A stretch of 64,000 bases of DNA from Aliarcobacter thereius LMG 24486 (GCF_004214815.1 NZ_CP035926.1:744001-808000), one strand, 5' to 3'. Positions 20,433-29,240 are shown, counted from the first letter of the stretch. Made by a program: numbers and translations. The notes: generated by a model from the letters alone, not told the origin.

Positions 20433-20954
20433 TTAATATTTCTCTTTTAAAACACTATCTAAAGAGTTATAATCATATCTTTCAAATCTATAATTACCCA
20501 TTTTTATTGCTTTTCTTGCCATAACATCAGCAAGTTCATTTCCAAAATCTCCACTATGCCCTTTTACATGTTCAAAAACAACTCTATGTTTTAAAGCTAA
20601 GTAGAGTTTGAAAATAGCTTGAATTAGTTCAAGGTTTTTTATCTCTCCACCTTTTTTCTTCCAGCCATTTGCACTCCAAGAAAAAGCCCATTTGCTTATA
20701 CAATCTATTGCATATTTGGAATCAGCCAATATTTTTATTTGATTATTATTTTTATCTAACTTTACAAATAAAAGAGCCTTATAAATACCATTTAGTTCAG
20801 CAATATTATTTGTACCATGCTCTATAAAAGCACCATAATAAAGTTCAACTTTTTTATTTTCATAAAAAAGAATAACTCCTGTTCCAGCATTTCCAGGGTT
20901 TCCACTACAAGCACCATCACAATATATTTTTTCTATAATATTATTTTCTATCAT
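20433..20954 (-). CDS. rnhA: Ribonuclease HI
   Basis: This enzyme degrades the RNA strand of RNA:DNA hybrids during replication. All catalytic acids are visible: Asp13 (YCDGACSGNPG), Glu53 (NIAELNGIY), Asp78 (ILADSKYAID) and Asp143 (NELADVMA), plus His133 in KGHSG. The basic handle region (WSANGWKKKGG, residues ~93-103) is present. At 173 residues it is slightly longer than E. coli RNase HI, with an extra C-terminal tail. Preceded by the DUF2721 gene and followed by the aldolase-like gene on the same strand. The call rests on the complete active site. Confidence 0.93.
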   Translation of the reverse strand: MIENNIIEKIYCDGACSGNPGNAGTGVILFYENKKVELYYGAFIEHGTNNIAELNGIYKALLFVKLDKNNNQIKILADSKYAIDCISKWAFSWSANGWKKKGGEIKNLELIQAIFKLYLALKHRVVFEHVKGHSGDFGNELADVMARKAIKMGNYRFERYDYNSLDSVLKEKY

Positions 20955-20980
20955 CTTTTCTTTCTTATTTAGAGTTATTC

Positions 20981-21451
20981 TTAAGGAATATAACTTCTTT
21001 TATTGTTAATAAATTTAGTTGTATAAAATAGTTCTCTTAGAAAAAGGATTAAAGATATTACTAAAGTACTCATTCCTAAAATAAATAAAATTGCTATTAA
21101 AATAGTATATTTAAAATGGAAAAAAGAGCTAAAAAAAATAGTAATAATAACAAGTGCAATAAAAAGTCCAGTTGTTGTTCCAAAAAATATTGCTCTATTT
21201 GTATTATCCATTCTCATAGTTAAGAATTTTCTTCTATCTTTTATTAATTGTTTTAAATCATTATCGATTTTACCTTCAGCTTCTTTGTCATATTCAAACT
21301 TATCTAATTTATCAACTTTATCAATAATTCTTACCAATCTTCCTGTAAAAACATTTAAAAGTCCTGCAACTCCTGCAAGTAAAAAAACAGGAGCAACAGA
21401 TAGTTGAATCATACTTGGAATAGAGTTTATTTCAACAACAGCATCTAGCAT
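20981..21451 (-). CDS. DUF2721 family membrane protein
   Basis: A 156-residue integral membrane protein. It has a hydrophobic segment at about residues 15-36 (QLSVAPVFLLAGVAGLLNVF) followed by the family's GRLVRIIDKV segment, a charged cytoplasmic coiled stretch (residues ~40-85), then two more membrane segments (~86-110 and ~116-140). This order matches DUF2721. The function of the family is unknown. Its start immediately follows the stop of the DUF302 gene, so the two are very likely co-translated. Confidence 0.75.
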   Translation of the reverse strand: MLDAVVEINSIPSMIQLSVAPVFLLAGVAGLLNVFTGRLVRIIDKVDKLDKFEYDKEAEGKIDNDLKQLIKDRRKFLTMRMDNTNRAIFFGTTTGLFIALVIITIFFSSFFHFKYTILIAILFILGMSTLVISLILFLRELFYTTKFINNKRSYIP

Positions 21452-21829
21452 CTATTTTACTTCATCAATAATTTTTAAAAGTAGTTCTTGAACTTCAACA
21501 GCTGTATCAGTTAAATCAGGATTAATATCATCAACTAACTGAGCTAAAGAGTTTAAAGTAATATTAGTCTCACCATCTTTTGTGTAAACTGCTATTTTAC
21601 AAGGTAAAATACAAGCTAATGAAATATCTTCATTTAAAAATTTTTCAGCATAACTTGGATTACAAATATCAACAACTTGACACTCATTCTCTAAGTTTTT
21701 ACCTTTTGAGTTTAGAGTCTCTTTTAGATTATAAACATGTTGAACACCAAAACTATATTTTGATGCAATTTCTTTAATTCCATCAACTATCTCTTGTACA
21801 CTTTTATTTGAAACATTTATGTATTGCAT
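21452..21829 (-). CDS. DUF302 family protein
   Basis: A 125-residue soluble protein matching DUF302: an N-terminal strand and helix (MQYINVSNKSVQEIVDGIKEIA), then GVQHVYNLKETLNSKG, a VVDICNPSYAEKFL segment and LACILPCKIAVYTKDGETNIT. The two conserved Cys-containing strands (ICNP and LPCKI) are present. DUF302 proteins are small alpha/beta proteins of unknown function; some bind or respond to metal or haem stress. It is the first gene of the run DUF302-DUF2721-rnhA. Confidence 0.8.
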   Translation of the reverse strand: MQYINVSNKSVQEIVDGIKEIASKYSFGVQHVYNLKETLNSKGKNLENECQVVDICNPSYAEKFLNEDISLACILPCKIAVYTKDGETNITLNSLAQLVDDINPDLTDTAVEVQELLLKIIDEVK

Positions 21830-21881
21830 TTTAAACCTTTAATTAATTATTTTATATTTTTTAATTATATCAAAATAGAGT

Positions 21882-23648
21882 TTAGATGAGTTGATTTTTT
21901 ATAAACTCCAAATACTCTCCTTCTTTTGTTTCTAACTCTTTATGAGAACCACTTTGTACAAGTTTTCCATCATTTAAAACATATATTTTTGATGCATTTT
22001 TAACTGTACTTAATCTATGAGCTATTGTAATGAGAGTTTTGTCTTTTAAAAATTCTTTAAGATCATTAAAAAGATTTGTTTCTGTTTGAACATCTAAAGC
22101 TGAAGTTGATTCATCAAAAATTATAAGTTTTGGATTTGCTAAAATCATTCTTGCAATAGACAATCTTTGCCTTTGTCCACCACTTAATCTTATTCCCATT
22201 TTACCAACAATTGTATCAAGACCATTTGGCATTTTTTCTACAATATCAAGCATTTGAGCTATTTTTAAAGCTTCTTTTATCTTACAATCAGAGAACTCTT
22301 CTCCCATTGTTATATTAAATCTAAGAGTATTATTAAATAAAATAGGCATTTGTAAAACTAAAAATATATTTTCTCTAATAGATTTCTTACTTATTTTATC
22401 TACACTAATATTGTTGTATAAAATATCTCCACTATCTTTTTCATAAAACCCTGAAATAATTTGACAAAGAGTTGTTTTCCCACTTCCACTTGCACCAATA
22501 ATTGCAATTTTTTCTCCACTTTTAATATCAAAACTAATATTTTCTAAATTTGCTTTCTCTTTTGAGTATGAAAAAGATAGATTTTTGATACTAATATCTA
22601 ATTTATCTTCTTCTTTTAAATCTATTCCATCATCTTTTTCGCAAGGAAGTTCTAAAATTTTATTAATTCTACTTATAGCAGCTTTTGCACTAGCAAGTGA
22701 GTACTGAATTGATAAAATCTCTTGAATTGGTGACATTACGAACCAAATATAGCCAAACATTGCAAACATAAGACCAATAGATAAATCACTGTAAGCTACA
22801 AGTAAAAGACCACTTGCTCTAAAAATTTCAAAAGCAAATAAAAACATTGTGTAAGATAGTTTTTCAAATGCAACACTTTTATAGCTATATTCATTTGAAG
22901 TTTTTTGAATATTTTTTGCTTTATTTATTGAAGTTTTGAAAAATTCTTTTTCCTTATTACTTGCTCTTATTTGTGAAAATAGCTCCAATGTTTCGCTTAT
23001 ATTATTTTGAAAAGCCTCTATTGAAGCATTTTCTTCTTTTTTTAGCTCTCCTGTTCTTCTAGCTATTTTTCTTGAAATTATTGCAATTGTTGGTTGTGTT
23101 AGTAAAATCATAAGTCCTAAAACAAAATTTATATTTATCATAACAATTGAAACAGCGATTAATGTTAAAGTAGAAGTTAAAAATTTACTTGAAATATTTA
23201 CAATAAAATTATCTAAAGTATTAACATCTGTTACTAAATTTGCAGCAATTTTTCCACTTCCAAGGCTTTCATATTCATTTGTAGTGACTTTTTGAAGATG
23301 AATTAAAAGTTTTTCTCTTATTTCAAAAATAATTAGCTTTGAGATTTTTGTAAATATTTTTGTATTTATAACAGTAAAAACAAAATGAAAAAGTCGTAAA
23401 AATATAACAACCGAAGTTACAATAGCAACATAATAAAAAATATCACCACTTCCAAATAAACTATTTATATTATTTACAAAAAAAGCTGGTTTATCCAATA
23501 AAACTTCATCTACAAGCATAGGAAGTAATAAAGGAATTGGAACAGATAAAAGTATTGCGATTAGTGTAAATATTTGTCCAAAAACTAGAGTTTTTTTATT
23601 TTTTAAAAGTAGTTTTAGAATTGATTTTAAAGATATTTTTTCATTCAT
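21882..23648 (-). CDS. ABC exporter, fused membrane and ATPase domains (MsbA/MdlB-like)
   Basis: A 588-residue half-transporter. Six membrane segments fill residues ~18-320. The ATPase domain carries Walker A (GASGSGKTT), the signature LSGGQRQRLSIARM, Walker B (KLIIFDES) with TSALD, and the switch His in TIAHRLSTV. Two subunits would form one exporter in the inner membrane. The substrate is not evident: lipid, peptide and drug exporters share this layout. It ends the minus-strand run hydrolase-FAD protein-ABC exporter, with about 50 bases to the gene upstream, so co-transcription is possible but function-sharing is unproven. Confidence 0.85.
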   Translation of the reverse strand: MNEKISLKSILKLLLKNKKTLVFGQIFTLIAILLSVPIPLLLPMLVDEVLLDKPAFFVNNINSLFGSGDIFYYVAIVTSVVIFLRLFHFVFTVINTKIFTKISKLIIFEIREKLLIHLQKVTTNEYESLGSGKIAANLVTDVNTLDNFIVNISSKFLTSTLTLIAVSIVMININFVLGLMILLTQPTIAIISRKIARRTGELKKEENASIEAFQNNISETLELFSQIRASNKEKEFFKTSINKAKNIQKTSNEYSYKSVAFEKLSYTMFLFAFEIFRASGLLLVAYSDLSIGLMFAMFGYIWFVMSPIQEILSIQYSLASAKAAISRINKILELPCEKDDGIDLKEEDKLDISIKNLSFSYSKEKANLENISFDIKSGEKIAIIGASGSGKTTLCQIISGFYEKDSGDILYNNISVDKISKKSIRENIFLVLQMPILFNNTLRFNITMGEEFSDCKIKEALKIAQMLDIVEKMPNGLDTIVGKMGIRLSGGQRQRLSIARMILANPKLIIFDESTSALDVQTETNLFNDLKEFLKDKTLITIAHRLSTVKNASKIYVLNDGKLVQSGSHKELETKEGEYLEFIKNQLI

Positions 23649-23698
23649 AAAAGAAGTTTATCTAAAAAAGAATAAGGAAGTGTAAACTTCCAAATTCA

Positions 23699-24292
23699 TT
23701 AAGATTTTATATCGTGAACAACTGCAATTTTTCCAGCATATTTTTTAAATATATCACAAGCAACTTTAACTCCATCACCACTTGCACAAGAGAACATTGT
23801 AGGAACTCCACTTGCAAGTCCAGCTACATATAAATTTGGAGCAATAATATTATCTTTGTGCTCAAGGTAGATATTATTTGGTTTTGGTACAAAAATATTA
23901 TCTAAAATTTTCACATCTTCACACTCTATTTCAAACTTATGCAGACCAGTTGCTAAAACAACAATTTGTGCTACATAAGTTTCATTTTCAGAGATTACTT
24001 TAAATAATTCACCATCTTTTTCTATTTTAATAACCTTAGAGTTTTTTAACTCAACACTTGGATAGTTTTTTAATTGAATTTTCATCTTTTCAAGTAAATC
24101 AACACCATTTATTCCACTTTCTATTCCAGCAACATTAAAATATTTTCCAACATTTAAATCACTTTTATTGTCATCTAAAATAAGATATTTCCTATCTTTT
24201 GCCCATTCAAATTTATTATTTGCACTTCCTAAAGTTAAAGCACATCCAAAACCAGCAGCTCCAGCACCAATAATTATTACATCATATTTCAT
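23699..24292 (-). CDS. Short FAD-dependent oxidoreductase, thioredoxin-reductase-like fold
   Basis: A 197-residue flavoprotein. The N-terminal dinucleotide-binding motif is IIGAGAAGFG (residues 7-16). A second conserved FAD element, NLYVAGLASGVPTMFSCASGDG, is near the C-terminus, and VVLATGLHKF marks the ATG motif. It is much shorter than thioredoxin reductase (about 310 residues): the NADPH domain and the redox CxxC are absent, so it must use another electron partner or only bind flavin. It lies 18 bases downstream of the hydrolase gene on the same strand. Confidence 0.75.
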   Translation of the reverse strand: MKYDVIIIGAGAAGFGCALTLGSANNKFEWAKDRKYLILDDNKSDLNVGKYFNVAGIESGINGVDLLEKMKIQLKNYPSVELKNSKVIKIEKDGELFKVISENETYVAQIVVLATGLHKFEIECEDVKILDNIFVPKPNNIYLEHKDNIIAPNLYVAGLASGVPTMFSCASGDGVKVACDIFKKYAGKIAVVHDIKS

Positions 24293-24310
24293 CTTTTCTC
24301 CTAATAAATT

Positions 24311-25009
24311 TTAAATTTTCATCCAGTTTTTTACACTATTTGCAAATAGTTCTGGAAATTCAAGAGGAATATTATGACTTGTTCCTTCTCTACTAATTAG
24401 TTTTATATTATGTTTTTGATTAAAAAGTTTATTTAATGCTTGATTATCAAGTAATCTATCATTTGTACTAAATAACATATGAATTGGAATCACTTTGTCT
24501 TTTAAACAATCAAATAAATCTACTCTATTAAAAGTGCTTTTTAATTGGCTTATAAAAGTATCTCTTCCTAAATCATTAAACATATTTACAATAATATTCA
24601 CAAGTTCTAAATCATTTTGATTTTGCTCTTCTAAAAGCATTACTGCTTTTTCAAACTCCAAACCAAACTCTTTTGAATTTTGAAAATCATTTAATTTTTT
24701 TTCTCTTCTTTCAAGTTCAATTTTTGAAGTAGTTCCAGGTGTTGCACTAACTGTAAAAAGTTTTTTAACTCTATTTGGCTTTTTACAAGTAAAATATGAT
24801 GCTATATATCCACCCAAAGAAAATCCTAAAATATTAATTCTCTCTTCTATAAACTCTTTATCCAAAATTTCTATAATCTCATCAAAATTTGTAGAGTTTG
24901 GTATTTTTGTATGAACAATAGTAAAATAATCTTCTAAGAAAGGCAATGCTCTTTGCCAAAGCCTGTTATCAGTCATAAGACCTGGAATAAAATAAATTTT
25001 CTCTTTCAA
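24311..25009 (-). CDS. Alpha/beta hydrolase
   Basis: A 232-residue cytosolic protein with the nucleophile elbow GFSLGG (Ser64), an oxyanion-type loop FIPGLMTDNRLW near the N-terminus, a likely acid in FSTNDRLLD and the catalytic His in GTSHNIPLEFP near residue 212. This is the complete Ser-Asp-His set of the alpha/beta hydrolase fold. The spacing recalls BioH and MenH-like esterases, but the substrate cannot be assigned. It is the first gene of a minus-strand run and faces the DUF2892 gene across a 134-bp promoter region that contains a 10-bp inverted repeat. Confidence 0.8.
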   Translation of the reverse strand: MKEKIYFIPGLMTDNRLWQRALPFLEDYFTIVHTKIPNSTNFDEIIEILDKEFIEERINILGFSLGGYIASYFTCKKPNRVKKLFTVSATPGTTSKIELERREKKLNDFQNSKEFGLEFEKAVMLLEEQNQNDLELVNIIVNMFNDLGRDTFISQLKSTFNRVDLFDCLKDKVIPIHMLFSTNDRLLDNQALNKLFNQKHNIKLISREGTSHNIPLEFPELFANSVKNWMKI

Positions 25010-25049
25010 AATCTCTCCTTTGTTTGATTTATTTTAGGCAATAGTTTCT

Positions 25050-25088
25050 TAAGATAAACAAAGAGTCTATCAATATAAGTTTATCTTA
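25050..25088. promoter_or_regulatory. Inverted repeat between divergent genes, possible operator
   Basis: Perfect 10-bp arms TAAGATAAAC (25050-25059) and GTTTATCTTA (25079-25088) are separated by 19 bases. They lie in the shared promoter region of the hydrolase and DUF2892 genes. It could be a regulator site for either gene. No known consensus was matched. Confidence 0.4.
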
Positions 25089-25143
25089 TTTATTTTACAT
25101 TAAGAAATCTTATATATAATTTCAAAAATTTAGGAGTTTAATT

Positions 25144-25341
25144 ATGAGTACATTTGATAAAATAAAAGCTTTTTGTAGACCATTTAGAATAGTTTTAGGA
25201 TTAGTTTTAATAGCAATTGGAATTTATACAGGAATTGTATGGTTTTATTTAGGGATTATTCCACTTATTGTTGGAATAGTTAATTTCTGTCCATTATGTC
25301 TATTTACAAAAAAATGTGAGCTTAAAAATAAAAAAGATTAG
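25144..25341 (+). CDS. DUF2892 (YgaP-type) small membrane protein
   Basis: A 65-residue protein with an N-terminal CRPFRIVLG element and two membrane segments (residues ~18-32 and ~34-50), then a Cys-rich tail NFCPLCLFTKKCELK. This matches the DUF2892 module found alone or fused to rhodanese domains (as in YgaP). The CxxC and the further Cys may bind metal or carry persulfide sulfur; that is inference. It is a single gene on the plus strand with an AGGAG-type site before the ATG. Confidence 0.85.
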   Translation: MSTFDKIKAFCRPFRIVLGLVLIAIGIYTGIVWFYLGIIPLIVGIVNFCPLCLFTKKCELKNKKD

Positions 25342-25356
25342 GATATATTCCTAATC
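25336..25356. terminator. Compact hairpin between convergent genes
   Basis: The arms GATTAGGA (25336-25343) and TCCTAATC (25349-25356) enclose a 5-base loop. The hairpin spans the end of the DUF2892 gene and the end of the convergent M99 peptidase gene. The T-tract is weak, so terminator activity is tentative. Confidence 0.5.
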
Positions 25357-26652
25357 TATAAACTCTACTGTAATCATACCTTCAAAGTTGTTTTTATCAT
25401 TATAAAATTCGACTCTATAACTATTTTGAGATCTATCTATTGAAAAACTTTTTACAATATCTTTTCTAGATAATAAAATATCATCTTCACTTTCTAAACC
25501 ATCAATATGAAAACCTATAACATTTACTCTTGACACAGATTTTAAAACTTTAAAATTTTCTTTAACTTTTATATTGTCTCCAAAAACTGCTTCTACTATT
25601 TCTCCATCAACCTCAAATTTAATTTTCTCTTCAATATCATTTAAATCAAAATATTGTGGGATAAAAGAGCTTATTAATTTATTTCCAATAAATAATCTAT
25701 ATGCACCATTTTGAAACTTTACTTCACCAATTGGATAGTTAAATTCAAAATTATTTCCACTTTTCTTCAAAGGAACATATCTTAAAATTGGTCTTATATT
25801 ATTTAAATTTAATTTTATATTCTCATTTATTGTTACATATTTATAATCAAAAAGTAATTTCTTAACATCTTCATAAGAGTTAATATCAAAATCTCTTTCA
25901 TATTCTATATTCATAATTTTCATAAACTCTTCAATAGATTTAAGCTGATAAATAACTTTATGAGTCAAATCTGTGATATTTTTACTAGTTTCTATTGCAA
26001 AAGCAGGTTTATTGTTTGTAACTGAGAAAAAAGTTAAAGATAGTTGTTGTTGTTCATCTTTTGCTTTTGTTTCAGTGTTTTTTACTCCAAAATAGTGATA
26101 CTCTTTAAATAGTTTATCTCCATTTAGATTATCTCTTACTTTACTTGCAATTTCATCAAGATTTCCAAATTTTTCTAAAGAGTGGATCTTTTTTTGGTCA
26201 ATAATTGTTGCTTGTCCCCAAGCTCTAGGATTGAAAATTGCATTTTCATAAGTATTTCTATAAAAACCATGTCCATCATGAAGATTTAAAACTAAATCAA
26301 CTTTTGGGTCTAAAATTAGCTCTTTTATTTTATTTACATTTTTTAAATCAGGGTCATTTTTAGAAATTGTGCTGAATTTTCTATTCATATCTTTATATCT
26401 TCCACGAACATTTGCAACCATACTATCAATATTTACACTAGGAGATACCCACACATTGCCTTTTGTGATTTTATAGTGTTCTATAAAAAACGATGGAGAG
26501 AAATAACCACCAGGTTCATCACCATGAATTCCACCAATTATTAGTAAAGTATTTCCATCATTTATTTCTGGACCTTTTTTGTATAGAGTAAACTCTTTAT
26601 TTTCTGAAAAAAGATTTGTTAGTAAAAATGTAATAATAAGAAGAGCTCTCAT
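25351..26652 (-). CDS. M99-family peptidoglycan carboxypeptidase (Csd4/Pgp1-like)
   Basis: A 433-residue exported zinc peptidase (signal peptide residues 1-17). In Helicobacter Csd4 and Campylobacter Pgp1 this family trims the peptidoglycan tripeptide to a dipeptide and sets helical cell shape. The metal site reads GGIHGDEPGG (His43, Glu46) and LNLHDGHG (His125), and AFAIETSK supplies the likely catalytic Glu. The first ligand is the usual His; I recall Csd4 having Gln at this place. Beta-rich domains follow residue ~245, as in the family. It is monocistronic and divergent from selO. Confidence 0.88.
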   Translation of the reverse strand: MRALLIITFLLTNLFSENKEFTLYKKGPEINDGNTLLIIGGIHGDEPGGYFSPSFFIEHYKITKGNVWVSPSVNIDSMVANVRGRYKDMNRKFSTISKNDPDLKNVNKIKELILDPKVDLVLNLHDGHGFYRNTYENAIFNPRAWGQATIIDQKKIHSLEKFGNLDEIASKVRDNLNGDKLFKEYHYFGVKNTETKAKDEQQQLSLTFFSVTNNKPAFAIETSKNITDLTHKVIYQLKSIEEFMKIMNIEYERDFDINSYEDVKKLLFDYKYVTINENIKLNLNNIRPILRYVPLKKSGNNFEFNYPIGEVKFQNGAYRLFIGNKLISSFIPQYFDLNDIEEKIKFEVDGEIVEAVFGDNIKVKENFKVLKSVSRVNVIGFHIDGLESEDDILLSRKDIVKSFSIDRSQNSYRVEFYNDKNNFEGMITVEFID

Positions 26653-26816
26653 ATTTGTCCTATGATTTAAAATTATAAAAAATGGTTTTAATAATAGCTA
26701 AAGCTTATTTAGATGAGGGTTAAAAAATAGCATATATTATAAAAATATTATTCAAATTAAATTTTTTATTTTATGTTAAAATATTTTAAAATAATTAAAA
26801 ATGGATATAAATAATA

Positions 26817-28517
26817 ATGAAAAATAAATATAAAAAAAATATAGAAACATTTGAAGAATTTTTAGAATTGAGTGATTATTCCTTTGTAAATGGTTTAAAT
26901 CAAGATCCAGATAGTCAAAATAATTATGATAATAAATTCTCAAGAGAGGTTTTTTCAGGGCATTATGTAGAAGTAGAACCAACAGCTATAAAAGAACCAA
27001 TATATATTTCTCATAGTAAAATTCTTTTTGAAGAGTTAGGATTTGATGACAAATTAATAAAAGAAGATGATTTTATAAAAATGTTTTCAGCAGATATTGC
27101 AAATATTAAAAATAAAAATAAGATAAAGACTTGGGCAACTGGATATGCTTTATCAATTTATGGAACAGAGTATTATGCACAATGTCCTTTTCAAAGTGGA
27201 AATGGATATGGAGATGGAAGAGCAATGTCTATTTTTGAAGCTTTGATAAATGAAAAAAGATGGGAATTTCAACTAAAAGGAGCAGGAAAAACTCCATATT
27301 GTAGAGGTGCAGATGGAAGAGCAGTTTTAAGATCAAGTGTTAGAGAGTTTTTGGCTCAAGAACATATGCACTCACTTGGAATTCCTACTTCAAGGTCTTT
27401 AACTCTATTTACTTCTAAAAAAGAACAAGTAAGAAGACCTTGGTTTAAAGAAAAATCATCATCTTATGAGCCTGAAGTTATGATAAAAGAGGATGTTGCA
27501 ATCACTACTAGAGTTGCATCTTCATTTTTAAGAGTAGGGCAGATTGAACTTTTTGCTAGACGAGCCAGAAAAAATGAGCATAAAGATGCTTTAAAAGAGT
27601 TAGAAATGATTGTTTTACACTCAATAGCTAGAGAATACAAAAAAGAGATAAATGATGATTTAGCTTTGGAAGAGAAAATTCTTTTATTAGCACAAAGTTT
27701 TCAAGATAGACTTACTTCTTTAGTAGCAAACTGGATAAGAGTTGGATTTTGTCAAGGAAATTTCAATAGTGATAACTGTGCAGTTGGTGGTTTTACTCTT
27801 GATTATGGACCTTTTGGATTTATTGAGTTATTTGAGCCAAAATATCAATCTTGGACAGGTGGTGGAGTACATTTTTCATTTTTAAATCAGCCAAGAGCTG
27901 CACAAAAAAACTTTAAATCATTTTGTAATTCTTTAAAGCCATTAATTGTTTCAAATAAATATTATTTAGAAAAGCTTGAAGAGATAGAAAATGATTTTGC
28001 AAATGTTATGCAAGATAAAATGCAGAATATGTGGGCTAGTAAGTTGGGATTGGAAAAGTTTGATTATGAGTTATTTGATGAGCTTATAAATCTTATGATT
28101 GATACAAAAGTTGATTTTACAATATTTTTTAGAGAGTTATCAAATATTCCTGATGATATAAGTACTCTTGAAAAAAGTTTTTATGATAATTTAAATAATG
28201 AAAACTTAAAAAGTAGATGGCAAAAATGGCTTGAGAGTTGGAAATCTAAAATAGATGTAAATGATGAAGAGTCAAGACAAAAACTATCAAATCAAATGAA
28301 ACTAACTAATCCAAAATATATTTTAAGAGAGTGGCATCTTGTTTGGGCATATAAAGAGGCAGAAAAGGGAAATTATGAACCAGTAAATGAGTTGCAAGAG
28401 ATAATGACAAAACCATATGAAGAGCAAACAAAAGAGATTGAAGAGAAATACTATACTAAAAAACCCTCAGATTTTTTTGGAATAGCTGGAATATCACATG
28501 TTAGTTGTTCATCGTAA
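26817..28517 (+). CDS. selO: SelO/YdiU family protein adenylyltransferase, long form
   Basis: A pseudokinase-fold enzyme that transfers AMP from ATP to protein hydroxyl groups, linked to redox stress. Family motifs are clear: [43 protein letters not shown] (metal site) and [10 protein letters not shown]. It ends GISHVSCSS; the penultimate Cys region is where eukaryotic SelO has Sec. At 566 residues it is longer than E. coli YdiU (478), with a longer C-terminal helical region. The last ~80 bases recur, decayed, at 29108-29190 beyond a toxin-antitoxin pair. The start is the ATG after an AT-rich leader without a strong Shine-Dalgarno. Confidence 0.92.
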   Translation: MKNKYKKNIETFEEFLELSDYSFVNGLNQDPDSQNNYDNKFSREVFSGHYVEVEPTAIKEPIYISHSKILFEELGFDDKLIKEDDFIKMFSADIANIKNKNKIKTWATGYALSIYGTEYYAQCPFQSGNGYGDGRAMSIFEALINEKRWEFQLKGAGKTPYCRGADGRAVLRSSVREFLAQEHMHSLGIPTSRSLTLFTSKKEQVRRPWFKEKSSSYEPEVMIKEDVAITTRVASSFLRVGQIELFARRARKNEHKDALKELEMIVLHSIAREYKKEINDDLALEEKILLLAQSFQDRLTSLVANWIRVGFCQGNFNSDNCAVGGFTLDYGPFGFIELFEPKYQSWTGGGVHFSFLNQPRAAQKNFKSFCNSLKPLIVSNKYYLEKLEEIENDFANVMQDKMQNMWASKLGLEKFDYELFDELINLMIDTKVDFTIFFRELSNIPDDISTLEKSFYDNLNNENLKSRWQKWLESWKSKIDVNDEESRQKLSNQMKLTNPKYILREWHLVWAYKEAEKGNYEPVNELQEIMTKPYEEQTKEIEEKYYTKKPSDFFGIAGISHVSCSS

Positions 28518-28526
28518 AGATGAATT

Positions 28527-28793
28527 TTACTCATAATGTGACCACATTCGTATCACTTTTATAGTTTTAATATCTTCTAAAACTTCATAAACTAATCTGT
28601 GTTGAATATTTATTCTTCTTGATATTGCACTATTTAAATCACCAATTAGTTTTTCATAAGGTGGAGGATTTTGATATGGATTTAAAGAAATTATCTCTAA
28701 TAATTCCAAAGCCTTTGATTTTAAGCCTGAATTAGATAATTTCTTGGCATCTTTTCCAGCTTGTTTAGTATAAACAAGTTTATAGTTTACCAT
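28527..28793 (-). CDS. yoeB: YoeB/Txe-type mRNA-cleaving toxin
   Basis: An 88-residue RelE-superfamily toxin that cuts mRNA in the ribosomal A site. Catalytic residues of YoeB have equivalents: Glu47 (PYEKLIGDL), Arg66 (QHRLVYEV) and the C-terminal His86-Tyr87 (WSHYE). The RRINIQHRLVY segment is the family hallmark. It overlaps the antitoxin gene by 7 bases, as is normal for this pair. The gene ends 9 bases beyond the selO stop, convergent with it. The module sits between the intact and decayed selO 3' ends, suggesting it came in with foreign DNA. Confidence 0.93.
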   Translation of the reverse strand: MVNYKLVYTKQAGKDAKKLSNSGLKSKALELLEIISLNPYQNPPPYEKLIGDLNSAISRRINIQHRLVYEVLEDIKTIKVIRMWSHYE

Positions 28794-29032
28794 TCTAACT
28801 CTTTATCACAATCTTCAATAGATGTATTTAATCCTTTAATTATAGATTCTCTCATATTTGGAATTGATGTTAGATATAAAGTCTCTTGGATGGCATTCCA
28901 ATCTTCTTGAGATAACATAACAGCATTTGTTCTTTTACCAGTTATAAGTATTGGTTCATGTGTTAATGCTGTTTCATCAATAATATTATAAATATCTGCT
29001 CGAACTTGACTAACTGTCATAACTTTCGTCAT
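28787..29032 (-). CDS. yefM: YefM/Phd-type antitoxin
   Basis: An 81-residue antitoxin that neutralises the adjacent YoeB toxin and represses its own promoter. The N-terminal Phd/YefM DNA-binding fold is visible (MTVSQVRADIYNIIDETALTHEPILITGKRTNAVMLSQEDW), followed by the family's ETLYLTSIPNMRESI helix and an acidic C-terminal toxin-binding tail. The start at ATG 29032 is preceded by a modest AAGG. The promoter upstream carries two TGTACA-like boxes typical of yefM operators. Confidence 0.93.
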   Translation of the reverse strand: MTKVMTVSQVRADIYNIIDETALTHEPILITGKRTNAVMLSQEDWNAIQETLYLTSIPNMRESIIKGLNTSIEDCDKELEW

Positions 29033-29058
29033 ATCATGCCTTTGTTTTTATTTTATTT

Positions 29059-29088
29059 ATTGTACATAATAACGTACGCTTTTGTCAA
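29059..29088 (-). promoter_or_regulatory. yefM-yoeB promoter with overlapping operator boxes
   Basis: Read on the minus strand, TTGACA (29083-29088) and TACAAT (29059-29064) form a sigma-70-type promoter with 18-bp spacing. Two hexamers, TGTACA (29061-29066) and CGTACG (29073-29078), are 12 bp apart centre to centre. E. coli YefM-YoeB recognises TGTACA cores with that spacing, so autorepression at the -10 is a reasonable inference. Confidence 0.75.
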
Positions 29089-29107
29089 GTCGCTTTATTT
29101 AATAAAA

Positions 29108-29190
29108 ATTGAAGAGAAATATTATATTAAAAAGCCAACAGATTTTTTTGAATAGATGGGATATCGCATGTTAGTTGCTCGTCGTAAAAA
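29108..29190 (+). pseudogene. Decayed second copy of the selO 3' end
   Basis: About 83 bases align with the end of selO (28437-28519) with roughly ten substitutions and one missing G after the T-run. Restoring that G gives the same ending, [11 protein letters not shown] and stop. Most substitutions are silent (TAC/TAT, TGT/TGC, TCA/TCG), so the copy diverged as a working gene before losing function. It is not a gene now. It marks the far boundary of the yefM-yoeB insert. Confidence 0.85.
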
Positions 29191-29206
29191 AGATTTAACT
29201 TATACA

Positions 29207-29229
29207 TTCCCAAGTTTGGAACTTGGGAA
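29207..29229. repeat. Perfect short palindrome, REP-like
   Basis: The arms TTCCCAAGTT (29207-29216) and AACTTGGGAA (29220-29229) enclose a 3-base loop. Similar 'CCCAAG...CTTGGG' hairpins are scattered as REP-like elements in many bacterial genomes. It lies just after the AbiGi-like gene and could also end its transcript, though the T-run on that side is 12 bases away. Confidence 0.6.
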
Positions 29230-29240
29230 CAAAAGAAGCT

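Noticed and set aside
29108-29190. A small gene or second functional selO
   Set aside because: It holds only the last ~27 codons with a frameshift and has no start or ribosome site; it is a remnant.
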